From assembly GCA_021234155.1 (NCBI GenBank), contig JAJEKV010000035.1, positions 7,373,891-7,437,890 on the forward strand: DNA of 64,000 nucleotides, written 5' to 3'. This stretch comes from Isoetes taiwanensis (Eukaryota; Streptophyta; Lycopodiopsida; Isoetales; Isoetaceae). Position numbers and translations under genes: made by a program. Shown piece by piece: positions 44,875-57,123 of this stretch. Each line of letters starts with the position of its first letter. Position 1 is the stretch's first letter. The notes beneath the pieces were generated by a model that saw only the letters and a list, made by a program, of their open reading frames with translations, ran no database searches and was not told the origin of the DNA.

Positions 44875-46155
44875 ATGGATTCGAATGTGGTTCCTTTGTC
44901 CATAGGCCATGCTTACCGCCTGTTGCAGAAATGCACTGAATCCCAAGACCTGCATCTTGCAAGAAAAGTGCAAATTCTGATGCTTTCTAACGGTCTTGAT
45001 TCTGTTGCTTTCCTCACCGATCATTTAATTCGTTTGTTTTCGACCTGTGGAAGCTTGGTTGAAGCAAACCATGCATTTGTAAAGATCGCAAATCCAAGTA
45101 ATTATACATGGAATGCAGCTGTTGGGGCTCATGCTAAACTTGGGGATGATGAAAGGGCCATCGATTTATATTGCAGAATGGAACTGGAAGGCATAGGACC
45201 AAACAAATTTACTTTTTTAAATATGATGAAAGCATGCATCAATAGAGACAGTATAGAGCACTGCAGGTGCATTCACGAGAGAATAGTTGAAGATGGGCTT
45301 CAATCTGAAATTGTTATTGGGAGCACCATTATAGATATGTATGGCAAGTGTGGAAGCCTGGACGAGGCACGCAAGTTCTTTGACAATTTGATCAACCGAA
45401 ACGTAGTTACTTGGAGTGCAATGATTGCAGGATATGTTCAACAAAGTGAAGGGTTAATGGCACTGGACTGCTTCACATATATGCAAAATCAGGGGATAAA
45501 GCCTAACAAGGTTACATATCTGAGTATTTTGAAAGCCTGTGGAAGTACAGGCCTTATAGAACATGGCAAGTATATTCATGATCAAATCATCAAGGAAGAT
45601 ATTCAATTTGACACGGCTCTAGGGAATACAATTGTTGATATGTATGCCAAATGTGGGAACTTAGATGATGCATATGCAGCCTTTAGAGCGCTATACAATA
45701 GAGATGTGGTAACATGGACTGCATTAATTGATGGATATGCGCAGCATGGCAAGGACTGTTTTGCTTTAGGGTGTTTTGACAATATGCAAAGGGAGGGTAT
45801 ACAGCCAGATACAACCATCTTTATTAGTGTACTCAATGCGTGCAGCAACGCAGGTTTAGTACATGAAGGTCATCACTATTTCCAATCTATGTGTAACTGG
45901 TATGGATTATTTCCAGATCTACAGCATTATAATTGCATGATTGACCTTTTGGCACGAGCAGGATGCTTCAATGAGGCCCATGAATTGCTCCAAGTTACTG
46001 TGCAGCCCAATCCTGTTGGCTGGAGAGAGCTTCTGAGTGCATGCAAAATCTATGAGAATTTAGAGCTTGGAAGAAGATGCTTTGATGAGATAGGTCGTTT
46101 GGATTCTTCATGTTCTTCATCTTATGTGCTTATGTCTGACATTTATAAAGCTTAA
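44875..46155 (+). CDS. Pentatricopeptide-repeat protein, PLS type, without DYW domain
   Basis: Intronless ORF of 426 residues from the ATG at 44875. PPR proteins bind organellar RNA, one repeat per base, in RNA editing, splicing or stability. Repeats of 31-36 residues are evident: NYTWNAAVGAHAKLGDDERA, GPNKFTFLNMMKAC, IGSTIIDMYGKCGSLDEARK, NVVTWSAMIAGYVQQSE, KPNKVTYLSILKAC, LGNTIVDMYAKCGNLDDAY, DVVTWTALIDGYAQHGK, QPDTTIFISVLNAC, HYNCMIDLLARAGCFNEA, then an E1-like end (WRELLSACKIYENLELG, SSYVLMSDIYKA). The alternating P, L and S types mark the PLS subclass. It stops inside the E domain, lacks E2 and DYW, and has no obvious N-terminal organelle-targeting sequence, so it is short for the subclass (often 500-900 residues) and may be truncated at both ends. 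Confidence 0.88.
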   Translation: MDSNVVPLSIGHAYRLLQKCTESQDLHLARKVQILMLSNGLDSVAFLTDHLIRLFSTCGSLVEANHAFVKIANPSNYTWNAAVGAHAKLGDDERAIDLYCRMELEGIGPNKFTFLNMMKACINRDSIEHCRCIHERIVEDGLQSEIVIGSTIIDMYGKCGSLDEARKFFDNLINRNVVTWSAMIAGYVQQSEGLMALDCFTYMQNQGIKPNKVTYLSILKACGSTGLIEHGKYIHDQIIKEDIQFDTALGNTIVDMYAKCGNLDDAYAAFRALYNRDVVTWTALIDGYAQHGKDCFALGCFDNMQREGIQPDTTIFISVLNACSNAGLVHEGHHYFQSMCNWYGLFPDLQHYNCMIDLLARAGCFNEAHELLQVTVQPNPVGWRELLSACKIYENLELGRRCFDEIGRLDSSCSSSYVLMSDIYKA

Positions 46156-46589
46156 CCTCCCTTAAGGACATCAACTATGTTGTATCATATCATTCTAGTT
46201 AACTTTCTATCTAACATGGTGTTCTAGCGGAATCACTGCAGGGGAGCTTGTACATTAGGCATGTCAAATTCAAAATTTAGTGAGCTCACTGTTTAAATTT
46301 TGGAGTGTTAACATTTCTGAATGCTCTTAGTTCATGTAGATTCATTATTCAAGTGATAACATTGAATTTTAAGGCAGCGTGAATGAGCATTGGGGAACAA
46401 GACTCTGCTAAAAAAGGTTATATATATTCTCTATTGCTGTCGAATTACAGCATCTTAAATTTATTAGTCCTATATTATTGGATGCAGCAGTTGCGTTCTC
46501 TATTGAGTTTTGCATAAGCTCCTTCAAGTGCATTATGGCATCCGAAGGGCACAGATAGGACAATGACTATCAGTGATTCAGTGCATTCT

Positions 46590-46745
46590 ATTTCTTACTT
46601 AGTGAGTACATTCTATTTCTTACTTAGTGAGCTGATGAAGGACAGCGCGTTCAAAGACACAGGCATATCACGAGTACCCGGTTGTATATGTAATATATGA
46701 CGCAGGAATATCACGAGTACCCGGCTGTATGTAATATATGACGAT
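46590..46745 (+). repeat. Two short tandem duplications
   Basis: ATTCTATTTCTTACTTAGTGAG occurs twice at 46586-46631; CATATCACGAGTACCCGG(T/C)TGTAT with TGTAATATATGACG occurs twice at 46664-46742. Confidence 0.85.
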
Positions 46746-47114
46746 AGTAAGTGATTAGTGTTTGAAATGGTTAATTTTGTTTTTTGGAATCGTTTTAACT
46801 CTGATCTTGCTAATATATATTTTGAAGATATATGCATGGCTCTACTCTTCCAATTAACAAGTCAGTTGCCATGAGCCATGGCGGAAGACATTACCCTCAA
46901 CCCTCATTTCATTAAGGTTTCACCTTGATGCCACTCCGTTTGTAATAATAAGACTCCAATATTTGAGTTTCAGTGATGAAATTTACTAAGGCTGAAAGTC
47001 CATTAGCGCCACTTGATGCGTGCCAATTACTAACAGACGAATGTGGATGGCGCATTACTCTAATCTAATGTTAGCTCCTGTCCCTATCCGCTTTTTTTAC
47101 TTTAGAAAGCAGAG

Positions 47115-47328
47115 CAGGGCTCCAGATTAGGGGGGTTCCTCCCCAGAATTTCCGATCGAAGTTGTTAAAATCCGGTTTCTTTAATAGATGCCGGCAAAAT
47201 TTCCGGTCAAAATTTAGTAAAATCCTTGTTAAATCCGGTAAATTAGAGGATATTTTCTGAAAAATCCGGTAAGTACCAACAAAGCACGGCATTTTTCCGG
47301 TTTAAGCAAAATCTAATCTGGAGGCCTG
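47115..47328. mobile_element. hAT-type MITE with 8-bp target duplication
   Basis: Inverted repeats of 16 bp, CAGGGCTCCAGATTAG at 47115 and the complement of CAGGCCTCCAGATTAG ending at 47328 (one mismatch). Flanked by the direct repeat AAGCAGAG at 47107-47114 and 47329-47336. A CAGGG terminus and 8-bp TSD are diagnostic of hAT elements. 214 bp, no coding capacity; internal TCCGGT/ACCGGA motifs repeat several times. Confidence 0.9.
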
Positions 47329-47396
47329 AAGCAGAGGGAAACATAGAGTGGAGTTTTTCTTTATGGGGAACTACACCATGGGTCCTGCCTTTATTA

Positions 47397-47620
47397 TCTA
47401 TGCTATGGGTCCCCCCTTATTTGAATACGTACTGGAACATACACATTTGTAAAGTACACACAAATGACTATGGATGTGGGGGAAACACCACCATTCTCAA
47501 AGTGGTTGCTATGGATCCCGCCCATATTCGAATACGTACTGGAACATACACATTTGTAAAGTACGCACAAATAACTATGGATGTGGGAGGAACACCACCA
47601 TTCTCAAAGTGGGTTTCTTT
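47397..47620 (+). repeat. Tandem duplication of about 110 bp
   Basis: Two copies: GCTATGG(G/A)TCCC.CC...TATT(T/C)GAATACGTACTGGAAC through ACACCACCATTCTCAAAGTGG. The second copy runs into TTTCTTTCCAGAAG. The 47640-48400 stretch that follows has a 60-codon frame (WTKYPRSNEANYESHVIWAR) of unknown identity and no clear gene. Confidence 0.85.
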
Positions 47621-48486
47621 CCAGAAGTTACCATGACCAAGCTCCAAGGCAAGAAAACCACTACTTTATCACGTGGACTAAGTATCCAAGGTCTAACGAA
47701 GCCAACTACGAATCCCATGTTATATGGGCTAGAACAAGGTTGAGAATGGTCCGTTGGCTCTTATCACTTCGGCATCAATTGGAGGCAGTCCTAGCCAAAG
47801 ATTTCACGACAATAGAGCCAGAACCTGCTAATGCCAAAGGAATGAAACAAAAAAAAAAAACGATTTTCAGGTCGTGGACACTCTTAATGCAGGCAAGATC
47901 AAGTTAACAGAACTACAAGATTAAATTCAAGACCATGGTCTGGACAAGGAAGAGTATCAGAACCTTCAGTGGTCTGGACATAGTTTGGCAGACCTAGCCA
48001 AAAATTTCACACAAAATCCTCCGAAGGAACAAAAAGACTTGTGTATAAAGTTTAACCTATAAAGAGCGATTCCGGTAAAGTCCAGTAAGAGCTACAACCA
48101 CAAAGATCAAGTTGAACGTCTGATACACCGCGAGGATTGCAAGTGAATAAAACCTGCTTAAGCGTCTGATACAATCGAAAGGACTACAAGTAAATAGAAC
48201 CTGCTTACTTAAGCGTCTGATACAACCGCATTACAACCACAAGGACTTTAAGTAGATTCTTCCAGCAAACCCAAGGATGAAGTTACAATTTTCCATAGTC
48301 TGGACAACAAAGAGATATCCTTGGCAAACGAAAAAGACAAGTTAAGACAGAGCATGGTGCCAGAAAATTGAAAATACTAAGAAAGACCAGAAGACAAATA
48401 CAATAAGTAAACACTGTTCGCTCAGCTAAAGCATATATATACATGCAAGCAACTATTTACAGAGGAAAAACATATGGAGCACAAGT

Positions 48487-48792
48487 CTACCACCCACGAC
48501 CCCAACCACCGTAACCGCCACGTCCCCAACCACCGTAACCGTGGCCCCAACCACGACCATAGCCTCCCCAACCGCCGTAGCCGCGACCATAGCCACCCCA
48601 ACCACCGTAGCCCCTACCGTAGCCACCGTAGCCACCATATTGGTCAGCTTCTAGGGCGGCTGCCTCTAGCTCGTCCTCCGAGAGCCAAGGCCTGGCCTCC
48701 ACCTTTTCAAGCATCACCATGACGCTCACCACCAGAAACGCTATCACCCATAAGCTTGTCTTCATCGTAGCTGCTTTGCTATCCTCTCCCAT
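48487..48792 (-). CDS. Secreted glycine/tyrosine-rich protein
   Basis: ORF of 101 residues from the ATG at 48792; a second ATG at 48762 (MKTSLWVIAFLVV) gives a better signal-peptide start, 91 residues, and may be the one used. Hydrophobic signal segment WVIAFLVVSVMVMLE with probable cleavage after VEA or EAR, a short acidic stretch (SEDELEAAALEADQY), then repeats of GGYGRGYGGWG to the end GGWGRGW. This fits plant cell-wall glycine-rich proteins (signal peptide class), possibly structural or antimicrobial. Upstream on the minus strand, CTTATAAGCTTATAAG (about 48803-48825) could hold a TATA element. Confidence 0.8.
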   Translation of the reverse strand: MGEDSKAATMKTSLWVIAFLVVSVMVMLEKVEARPWLSEDELEAAALEADQYGGYGGYGRGYGGWGGYGRGYGGWGGYGRGWGHGYGGWGRGGYGGWGRGW

Positions 48793-48849
48793 GCTTCCTC
48801 CTTACTTATAAGCTTATAAGCCCATATACTCCTCCACGTGTTCCTCCCC

Positions 48850-49734
48850 CTCAAAGTCAAATAATGCATTCACAAGACATATGAACTTACATTTGTCAAC
48901 AGTCGCACATTACTTGGTATATTGGTATCCCTCCTTGAATAGAAACTTTATCCTCCTCCAGTTACCCCATGCATCATGTTAGGCTTGGTCAAAAAGTAGA
49001 AGACTACACTATTATTAGGTATGCTTTAGACCTCCAATTAGATGAAAATGCCGGAATACAAGAATTAAATAGCGTGCTGCCGAAGCCTCATTGCCGGCAC
49101 ATTCCAGCGGTCCCGTCACCGTCACTCATATACACTCCGAGCCCTCTATGCTTTCCAGAGCACGCTAGATCCATATCATACAAACACCTATCTATAATGT
49201 ACACAGGTTTTATTCCCTGGCTTTGCAAATAGCCATATCTCTCACCAAGGTAACACATCCCGCAAAACCAAAGGGGGACTCTGCAACTCTGCCTCACAGA
49301 GTGAGGCAAAAAACCAGGCCGACCCAGGCTGGAAAAAGAAAGTGGCCTGACATGCTATCCACACCCTACAATTTAGGATGGAAATTCGCCGGCCATAGCA
49401 ATAATAAAATTGCAAACACATCAAAACTAAAAATTCGACCTCTAAATGGAAACAAGCTACTCAAACATGCACAAATATACCATTTTCAATACAATACAAT
49501 ACAATACCAGAATCATAGTTTCCACCATTGCGAGAATACCCTCCCCCAATACCAAACGAATTGGGCAAACTTAATCCATGAACACGTTGGAATTTCCTTG
49601 TATTTACTTGATCGTAGATCGAATCTAATGACCCAAGTATGCAGGCATTAGGTACTCTTGGCAATTCCTAGGTACTCTATATATTGGTCATGTTGAATCG
49701 TTGGATCCAAAGATATTCCTGTGAATATCCGAAA
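48850..49734. other. Intergenic sequence without supported genes
   Basis: Contains an imperfect inverted GCAACTCTGCCTCACAGAGTGAGGC (49270-49300) and an ACAATACAAT run (49488-49507). No gene recognised. Confidence 0.5.
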
Positions 49735-50653
49735 TCAAGGGACGAGGAATTTACACCACGGCCCATATAAAAATATGCTCCCCTTACAAGGCCACAAACC
49801 ATTGGCCAAAACAAAAAACCAATCAGCAATGCTTCTTAGCGGTGTACCCTTCTTAACAATGCTTCTGAGCAGTGTGTGTTCTTCTGCTTTCAAATCAATC
49901 AGATGGAGCCCTCTCAGCAGGTCCTCTTCACTCTTGAAAACTGCTGCTTGCTTTAGATACTCGGCTTCATCTAAAAAATCCCTTTGCAAGTCACACCTGA
50001 GCGTGTACTTCTCTTCTCTGGCATCTGCTAAATGAATGCAGTGAAATTCAGCAAAAGACAGACTTCCTTCCATCCTTAGAGCTTCTTCTTCGATCTTCAG
50101 GAGTCTGTCCTCTGCCTCTGCCTTCATCTTCCGAAGTATCCTCGTCCAGCTCATAAGGCTCTGAATGTTCCTGTCAAATGCATTCAAAGGAGTTTTTTTC
50201 GAACTGCTTTTTCAGTGAATCTTTGTAGGAGTCTGCTGCGAATGAAGCCCAATTCACAAGGTACTCTTTCTTGTTTGCTAAAGCTTTGCTTGTATGCTGC
50301 CAAGCAAAAGCCCTTGCAAACTGTGTTCGAACTTCATTGTTCACCAGTTTTTTCTAATAGACTTTGTAGACGAGCTCTCCCAATTTCGACCTAGCGGGTC
50401 TAACCAAGTTGATCTTCATTTCCCATTATCTAAAGGGCTGCTCCAAACTTGAAGCCAATCAGTGTCACTCACGTCTTCGGGCTTCAACTGCTTGGGCTTT
50501 TTCCCATCCGAACACAAGCCACGAAAAGTGGCGAACTCATAGTCTGTTCTAGCCACCGAAAGCTGCAACAGAAGAAAAAACAAGTTATGTTATTCAAAGT
50601 TAACCCAAAAAAAATCACGTGCTTACCTTCTTCAGCGTGTAATCCATTGCCAT
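49735..50653 (-). pseudogene. Broken gene for a charged, probably coiled-coil protein
   Basis: Exon 1 starts at 50653 (MAMDYTLKK) with a clean GT donor; after an intron ending TGTTGCAG the frame reads LSVARTDYEFATFRGLC, PKQLKPEDVSDTDWLQVW and stops at LDNGK. A shifted frame continues MKINLVRPARSKLGELVYKV, FARAFAWQHTSKALANKK and SFAADSYKDSLKKQFEK; another shift near 50180 gives FDRNIQSLMSWTRILRKM, AEAEDRLLKIEEEALRMEGS and FLDEAEYLKQAAVFKSEEDL. The clear intron and continuous sense across shifts indicate a real former gene of about 300 residues with helical, coiled-coil character. Family not recognised. Confidence 0.5.
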
Positions 50654-50759
50654 AGCGAAAAAGCAATAAGCGCCTGATTGAATCAAGCAAGATAAAGATT
50701 AAACAGACTCAAAACTAAGCGCCTGATCGAAATAAGCAAACCAAAAACAAAAATCTGCA

Positions 50760-52760
50760 TGGAAGCTATGAATTTTTGACATCATTGAGGATCATAGCCA
50801 AAGGTGATTTTGCGCGCATTACGAGGCTCGTCGGAACCCTTCACGAAGATTCGGTGGTAGCCTTCATTCATACCCGTCGCCAGTCTTCACTGAACTGTAC
50901 AGGCCCGTCGAAGGCAAAAAAGCAATGTTCAAACGAGGTGCTGAGAACGTGCTGGAATTTCGTATTTTTGCATACCACCAAAAAAAAAAAAAGACCCAGT
51001 ATTGAAAATGCAGTGCATCAACAGAAAGTTTACATGGGGTAAATGTCAAATCCAGCAACTCATAGCGTGATCCAAGTGCAAAAGAAGCCTACCCAATACC
51101 CAAAGGAACTTGATCAATCCAGAAGACTAATATCATCCCCTCTAGTTTTGGGAGCCCAATATGAGCACGACAAGTTCCGCAACAGTGCCAGCCCTGAAAA
51201 AACAATTGAATTCAGAGTTTTGCAAGGATACGAAGCAGATTCGACCAGTTTTGCTCTCTGAAATTGAAGACTTCAAGCAAAATCAGATTCAGAGCTGTGC
51301 AAAGCTTCGAGGCAAAATTCGGCTTCTTCTTCTGAATTTGAAGACTTCGACCAAAATTAGAAGGGCAAGTGAATTGAAATTTGCCCAACCATTGCTCAAA
51401 TCATAGTATGAAACTGAATTTCGGAACATTATAAGTCAAAAAGTAGAAAACTACCATGAAGCTAAGGAACTTGAGCACGTCCCTATCCAAGTTATACAAC
51501 AATCTTGGCATATGGATCAAACAGTAGAAGTCTGCCTTGAAGCTGAGGAACTCACTCCCTAGGCTAAAGGCACTCTCAACGCCCCAAAGTTATTCAACAA
51601 GCTTGCCATAAAGGCAAATAATGCATTGCATTATGAACTTAGGTAGCAAACATGTTGCATTGTTGGCCCATGAAAACAAAAGGTGTTAGAAAGACTTACA
51701 TTTCGTTTGTGTCCCTAATGCTTGAAATACATATTCAATTCACCACAAAGATCCTACAAAGATCTTGCATGCGATCAACGCATTCCTAGAAAACTGCATA
51801 CCTCCAACTTGCAAGTCAAGTACGAGGCGACATATAGATCAAAAGTAGAACATTACGATGAAGTTGAGGAACTTCAAATCTACCCTTGGCTAATGTCAGT
51901 CTCAAATGCCCTTTAAAAGGAAAATGGAAGGTGCAACATGACATGGCTGGTCTTAGACACTTGGATTGCTTCCGAATTTATTAAAGGTGAGACAATTGAT
52001 TTATTTCTTGTATTAAAAGCAGGATGAGTTCAATATCATTTGGACAATTGGATAAAATCCTTAACTTGGATTGCATCTCCCTCATTCCCAAGTAACAAAG
52101 TGACGTATCAAACACACTAATGATCTACGCTTGCAGTAATAGAAAGAATCTTTCAAAGATTCCCTAAAATACCTTGGAAGTCAAATTTAAATATTGCCAT
52201 CCATTTCAAATTCAAGGTGCCATTTTAGGGTGACCAATGTCATAACTTGGACACGTTCTTGATTTCAATCTGCATTTTAGAGTCTACAAGCTTAAGTTGA
52301 ATTTTGGTTTTGCAAACTTATATAACATGCCAAAATTAAGAGACTACAAAATTCATATTGACTACATTGCAAAAAGCGCAAATAAAGCTCCTAAGCGTTT
52401 CATGGTAAAAGGTTATGTATATATACCCATGGCTGAGTATGAAAGTGTTAGCGAATATGCACGTAGAGCAGGCTATATGCACATAGCGACCCTAAAGAAA
52501 CAAGGTGCTGCGCACGGAGGGTTGCCCTCTATGTTCCGAGGGTGAAGTGGCTTAAATCATACTTTATGAAAATTGGCCTGAAGAAATCTTTGGTCCTTGT
52601 CATGGAACAAGGATTGCAAAAGCATAAGAAAATACATGTTTCCTTACCAAGAAATGAGTGAATTCCTTGAAGACCTCTGATTGGATTTTTGTCACAGAGA
52701 GCAAACATCTGAGGAGCAAGTTTTGCAGAGGAGCAAAACATTGATGCCAAAGCCAAAGCG
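50760..52760. other. Region with degenerate repeats, no supported gene
   Basis: Recurrent motif GTAGAA..TAC.ATGAAG(C/T)T.AGGAACTT at about 51445, 51520 and 51845 suggests a decayed internal repeat. Open frames here are short and AT-rich. Confidence 0.45.
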
Positions 52761-52924
52761 TCTCCTCCATGACAAAAGTTTTTTTGATTGGGATTGATCC
52801 ACTAATTCACCCACCAATGCAAAAAAATGCCATGTTTGCTTGTCTCCTCCATGACAAAAGTTTTTTTGATTGGGATTGATCCACTAATTCATCCACCAAT
52901 ACAAAAAAATGCCTTGTTTGCTGT
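52761..52924 (+). repeat. 82-bp tandem duplication
   Basis: TCTCCTCCATGACAAAAG through GCC(A/T)TGTTTGCT occurs twice head to tail (52761-52842 and 52843-52924) with only a few differences. Confidence 0.88.
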
Positions 52925-53324
52925 TGAAATGTTTGTTTCTTGGAGGAATCTAAATATGTAATGCATACAGTTTAGTGAGTTGTGTGTTTGGCAGATCTAC
53001 AGTGTTTGCCGAGTCCGGTCACACCAAAATGTAATTTTTTTCTCTGTCTTGACAGAAAAATTTATATACCTCCTGGACCCCCTGCTTAAGCCTGAGAAAG
53101 CACATTATATAACCCCCCGTTCTTGATTTTGATGCTTGTAAGGGATTGTTTATTTGCCTGCATTACTCTGTAATGTTCCAATTCACAGTACCTTTAGTCT
53201 CGGTTTCTAGCGAGTATTCCAGAGTTTAGCTTTGCTGGCTATGGGGGAACCAGGAATCAGGCTCAGACCCTAGAAAGCAATGCTAGTTTGAGACAGATTG
53301 AAAGCATCATAACATTTTTTTTAT

Positions 53325-53465
53325 GCCGAGAGACATGTGTTATTTTGTTGCAGGTGGTTATGGGTACGTTCGATACCAATCTGGGTTAGCAGCCTTTTTC
53401 CTTTGTCCCATAACCCGTTGGGTTCCCGTGGACGTTAAAAAAATTTATCTTATCTTATCTTACGC
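53325..53465 (+). repeat. Possible tRNA-related SINE
   Basis: GGGTACGTTCGATACC resembles a pol III B-box, followed by CCGTTGGGTTCCCGTGGACGTTAAAAA and a TTATCTTATCTTA end. A related CGGTTTCC...GTTTCCGTGGGCATTAAAAA stands near 43930-43995. Identification is tentative. Confidence 0.35.
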
Positions 53466-54200
53466 CTCAAGATTTGTGTGTTTTGCACCCTATTTGGCTT
53501 TTTTCCATTGCAATACAAAGGATTGAATAAGAAGCCCCTGTCGGATTCGAGCTCGGATTTTGCATGGATGATCTAGTTTCACGGATTCTGCAGAAGGATA
53601 AACTCGATTTGGATTGGCAATGCAGGTAATATCCTGTAAAATCCTACCCACAATTTCATTGTTTTGTGCAGCTTGAGATGAATGAATGATTCTGTTGAGG
53701 TGGTGTACGATTACTCATGCTCTGTTACATATCTACATCCATTGTGCGATGAATTATGATTCCGTACAAATAATGCTCTGTTAGCGTAGATCTGCTTCTT
53801 CAGGATTGATATGATATTTTTTTGTACAACATTGTGATGGGAACAGAATGCGCAAATCCCAACCCATTCTGTTCTTTCTTTGGTTGTGCCTGTTTTATAT
53901 GAAGAATCTGCCTAATTGGATTTAGCAAATGAGCATCACCCAAAGTGAAAAAATCGAAGAACAAAGCCAGAAAAATGGATAGAAATACCATTTCTTACAA
54001 AAACAATGCTCTGTCTGACTCTGATTTTTCTTGGGTTGGTCCAATCTGTCCATCCTTCAAGGATTATACCCAAAACCCATCGACAAATTCTTCAAACAGA
54101 CGACATAATATACCATTTCCACCAAGCCAAGCACTGTTTTCACGCGATTCAACAAATCCAATGACAGACCCACGTATAAATTCGTTTCCTAAAGAATTGA

Positions 54201-54412
54201 AGAGAAGGGCGCCGGAATGGATGTGACAACTGGTTAGACGGTTTCAAAGTGGCTGTCCAACAACAGGGGCCACCGCCAATTTACACGCTATACTAAGTTT
54301 GGAGCAGTCATTAGTATATTCTTGGCATATATTGGAATATACCTAAAATATGTCGTAAGCCCACATAGACAAGGGCTTGCCCCCTAGGGGCAACCCACAA
54401 AAAAAAAAAAAA
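54201..54412 (+). repeat. Dispersed repeat, copy C
   Basis: Same family as 561, 28835 and 57124; here the 5' side AGAGAAGGGCGCCGGAATGG is shared with copy D, so the unit is about 200 bp. It ends in GGGGCAACCCAC and a poly-A run. Confidence 0.8.
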
Positions 54413-56385
54413 CTAGTGCTCATCTGTATAGCCATTCCATCTTTGGAAGGCTAGCCAATGAGCTCAAAGTATTTGGGAGGCTAGATCATAACTTAAACAC
54501 AAAAAACCTTATCGCGTGAGTGGGGGCCCCGGGGAGGGGGATGTCTACAATCAATTCTCCACATATTTTAGGCAAATATCCCTAGATCATGCCCAATGGG
54601 GCTTTTTGCACCAATGGACTTGTTGACTATATGCACCAATTATATGCAAATCATGATGCGGTCCACAAGTCATGTTAACTACATAGAATGTTATATCCTA
54701 TGTGCATAATTATGTGCCTTTTTCTATAATAGTACCACAAACTTGCTAGATCTAGTTGAGAAAAGAAGGGTTACATAATAGAACACAATGGAGGACTTTT
54801 GGAGGTGGTTGTTCCAAATGTCACGTAGCTTGTACCTTAATTTGATTGCATAGTTGCTTGATTGGGGTCCAGCTTCTTATTTATCTCAAGGGCACTTTGA
54901 CCACATTTTCTGACATAAGCAACCATTAAAGTGCATTAAAACCAAGTATTAACCCCGTCTCTAGATCAAATTTGCCAAGTTATATTATCATGCTTATAAA
55001 TTTTGACACACATGTGATAATGATCCCAACTTAACTGGGTCTTTAGCTATGCGATGGGAGGAAATGTCAATTATGTTCGTGCGTGCTTAGAAACTGGGGC
55101 AGTGAATTGGTGGCATGCTAATATGAAACCTAAGTGCCATGCTAAACTGTAGATTGAAATTATGCTATCAGCATATAGGGTTAACAATAAGTCAGCTTGA
55201 TTGTGCGAATAAAGGATAAGCTTAAATTTGATTCTTTTCATTCCATGTAACAGACAAGTCTTTTGAACTTTGTTCATGTTCTCCAGTCGTCATCTAGTTT
55301 CTGCTTCAGTATATTCAAAAGCATTGATAGACCAAATGATGTGCAATGCTAGATGCATTTGCTTATATGCCACCAGAAGGTAACTAAAAGTTTACAGACA
55401 CTTTGCATTTGAGACGGTTTCAAATCCTGCAACTGTGGTTGACAAAAACAACACAGGTTGCTAGAAAAAAGCAGTACATCAAAATGGAAAATATAACCTA
55501 AGCCTTCACATTATGTCCTAAAAGCATTTGTGTGTTATAGACACGACACGTACCCTTATGAGATACCACCAAAGCATCCTGCCACAAAAAAGGTAGTAGC
55601 ATCTAAAACTCAAATCTAAGACAAGAATAACTCATTAAGAAATATCATTCATATGTATCAACTGCAGAATAAGAATAATCAGGAAGATCCAAATGAACTA
55701 CCTTGGTGAAAAGTTATACAAATTGTTAATGTGCATGGACATATTTACCTTTGCTCTCTAGCTTTGCAAAATTCCACTCTTTTTGGTACGTCCGATTGCC
55801 ACATCTCCTCGGCATTATCGTCTCTTTAGTCCGGGGTGGTAGCTATGCTTGACATGGTAAGCCCGAGAAGACGGATCTTGAGGCACAACATATGGTGGTG
55901 CCCTTGTACTTCTAGATTCTTCACTTGCCAGCGAAGGGTGGTAAGACATATATTGCCCACTTGGTTTTGTGGAAGCCCCAACATCTACCTCTGTTATCTT
56001 TCTGAGCTCTCAATTGGTCATTTTCTTACATATCCATCCATATGTTTAACACGCACGACACCATGGCATAGAACTTGATGGAGGTTGGTGACAACATCCG
56101 TCACCTCTAGGTTACGCCATGGTGTAAGTGCACAACTATAACAGGTAAATTACTCATAAATCAAGAGTATAGGGATGAGTCAACCTTAGTCACAGGGCTG
56201 CATTTGGGAGTTTAAAGAGTCTTCTTTTTGTTCTTCTTATCCGAATAATTACTCTGCTCCAAGTTACGCCATCTTGGCAAGAAGAGGTTTAGATCAAATA
56301 GTCACTATGACATTTTAAGCCTTTCAATGCCATATGACATTTGATCAAAACATCAAACTGCTTGTTGACAATGCCCATTTGCTGC
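54413..56385. other. Intergenic sequence without supported genes
   Basis: AT-rich. A GGGGCCCCGGGGAGGGGG patch at 54522-54540 is unusual in composition. I see no protein or RNA gene. Confidence 0.5.
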
Positions 56386-56800
56386 TTATCTTGCAATTAT
56401 TGATGTCCAAGTAACAATTCTTTGAACTGGCAGGTTGTTAAAGATTATCCGTACCTCTAAAAGCTGCCCACATTTTGTGTACATACTGATCAAAGCACTA
56501 TCAATATCCTTCTCAAATTCTTTATTGGCAATTTGAAGATGTATTTCTAGGCCCCTATCTATGTCTCCTATCCTACTACATGCTTTCAAGCCAGAGACAT
56601 ATATAACAGCATTTGGAGATATTTCATCAACCTGCATCCGCTGAAAACATTCAAGGGCTTCCACAACAAGCCCATTTTTGACATATCCTGAAGTGAGGGC
56701 AGTCCATGATATGACACTTTGAACTGGTAACTTTTCAAAGATAACATGTGCTCTTGACGAGATTCAAATTTGGAATACATGTCCACTGCAGATAATCTGC
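56386..56800 (-). pseudogene. PPR gene fragment
   Basis: Minus-strand frames read VDMYSKF, then after a shift ALECFQRMQVDEISPNAVIY, GLKACSRIGDIDRGLEIH, DSALISMYTKCGQLLEVRII and RIVTWTSIIAR: about four PLS-type pentatricopeptide repeats. Frameshift near 56660 and truncation at both ends. Confidence 0.8.
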
Positions 56801-56829
56801 TCATGAATCAACCTCCCTTGTTGATTGCT

Positions 56830-57117
56830 TTACCTGGCGTTGAAGATTAAACCCAGCTCTGCAGGTATACTATCATATCCACACGCAGAAACAACCAGGG
56901 AACCACTTTCTAAAGCCTTGGAATGATACGCAGCTTCCATTCTTTCCATAAACTCAGGCGGAGATGTTGATTTGGAGGCCCATTTTAGGGCTTCTACAAG
57001 TTTGCGTTCACTGCGACCTGCGATAGCGATTTGAACTTGGTTAAACTTGAGGAATTCACGAAGTACATATTTAGCTGGAAAACCCGAGGCTCCAAGAGAT
57101 ACCTGTGAAACCCGAGG
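56830..57117 (-). pseudogene. Saccharopine-dehydrogenase-like oxidoreductase fragment
   Basis: Reads VSLGASGFPAKYVLREFLKF (the dinucleotide-binding GASG loop), AIAGRSERKLVEALKWA, and then directly PEFMERMEAAYHSKA and GSLVVSACGYDSIPAELGLI. From memory this matches the plant saccharopine dehydrogenase-like oxidoreductase (At5g39410 type), but about 55 residues between the two blocks are absent, joined without an intron. It is a truncated, internally deleted fragment, placed right against the PPR fragment and a dispersed repeat. Confidence 0.8.
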
Positions 57118-57123
57118 CTCCAA

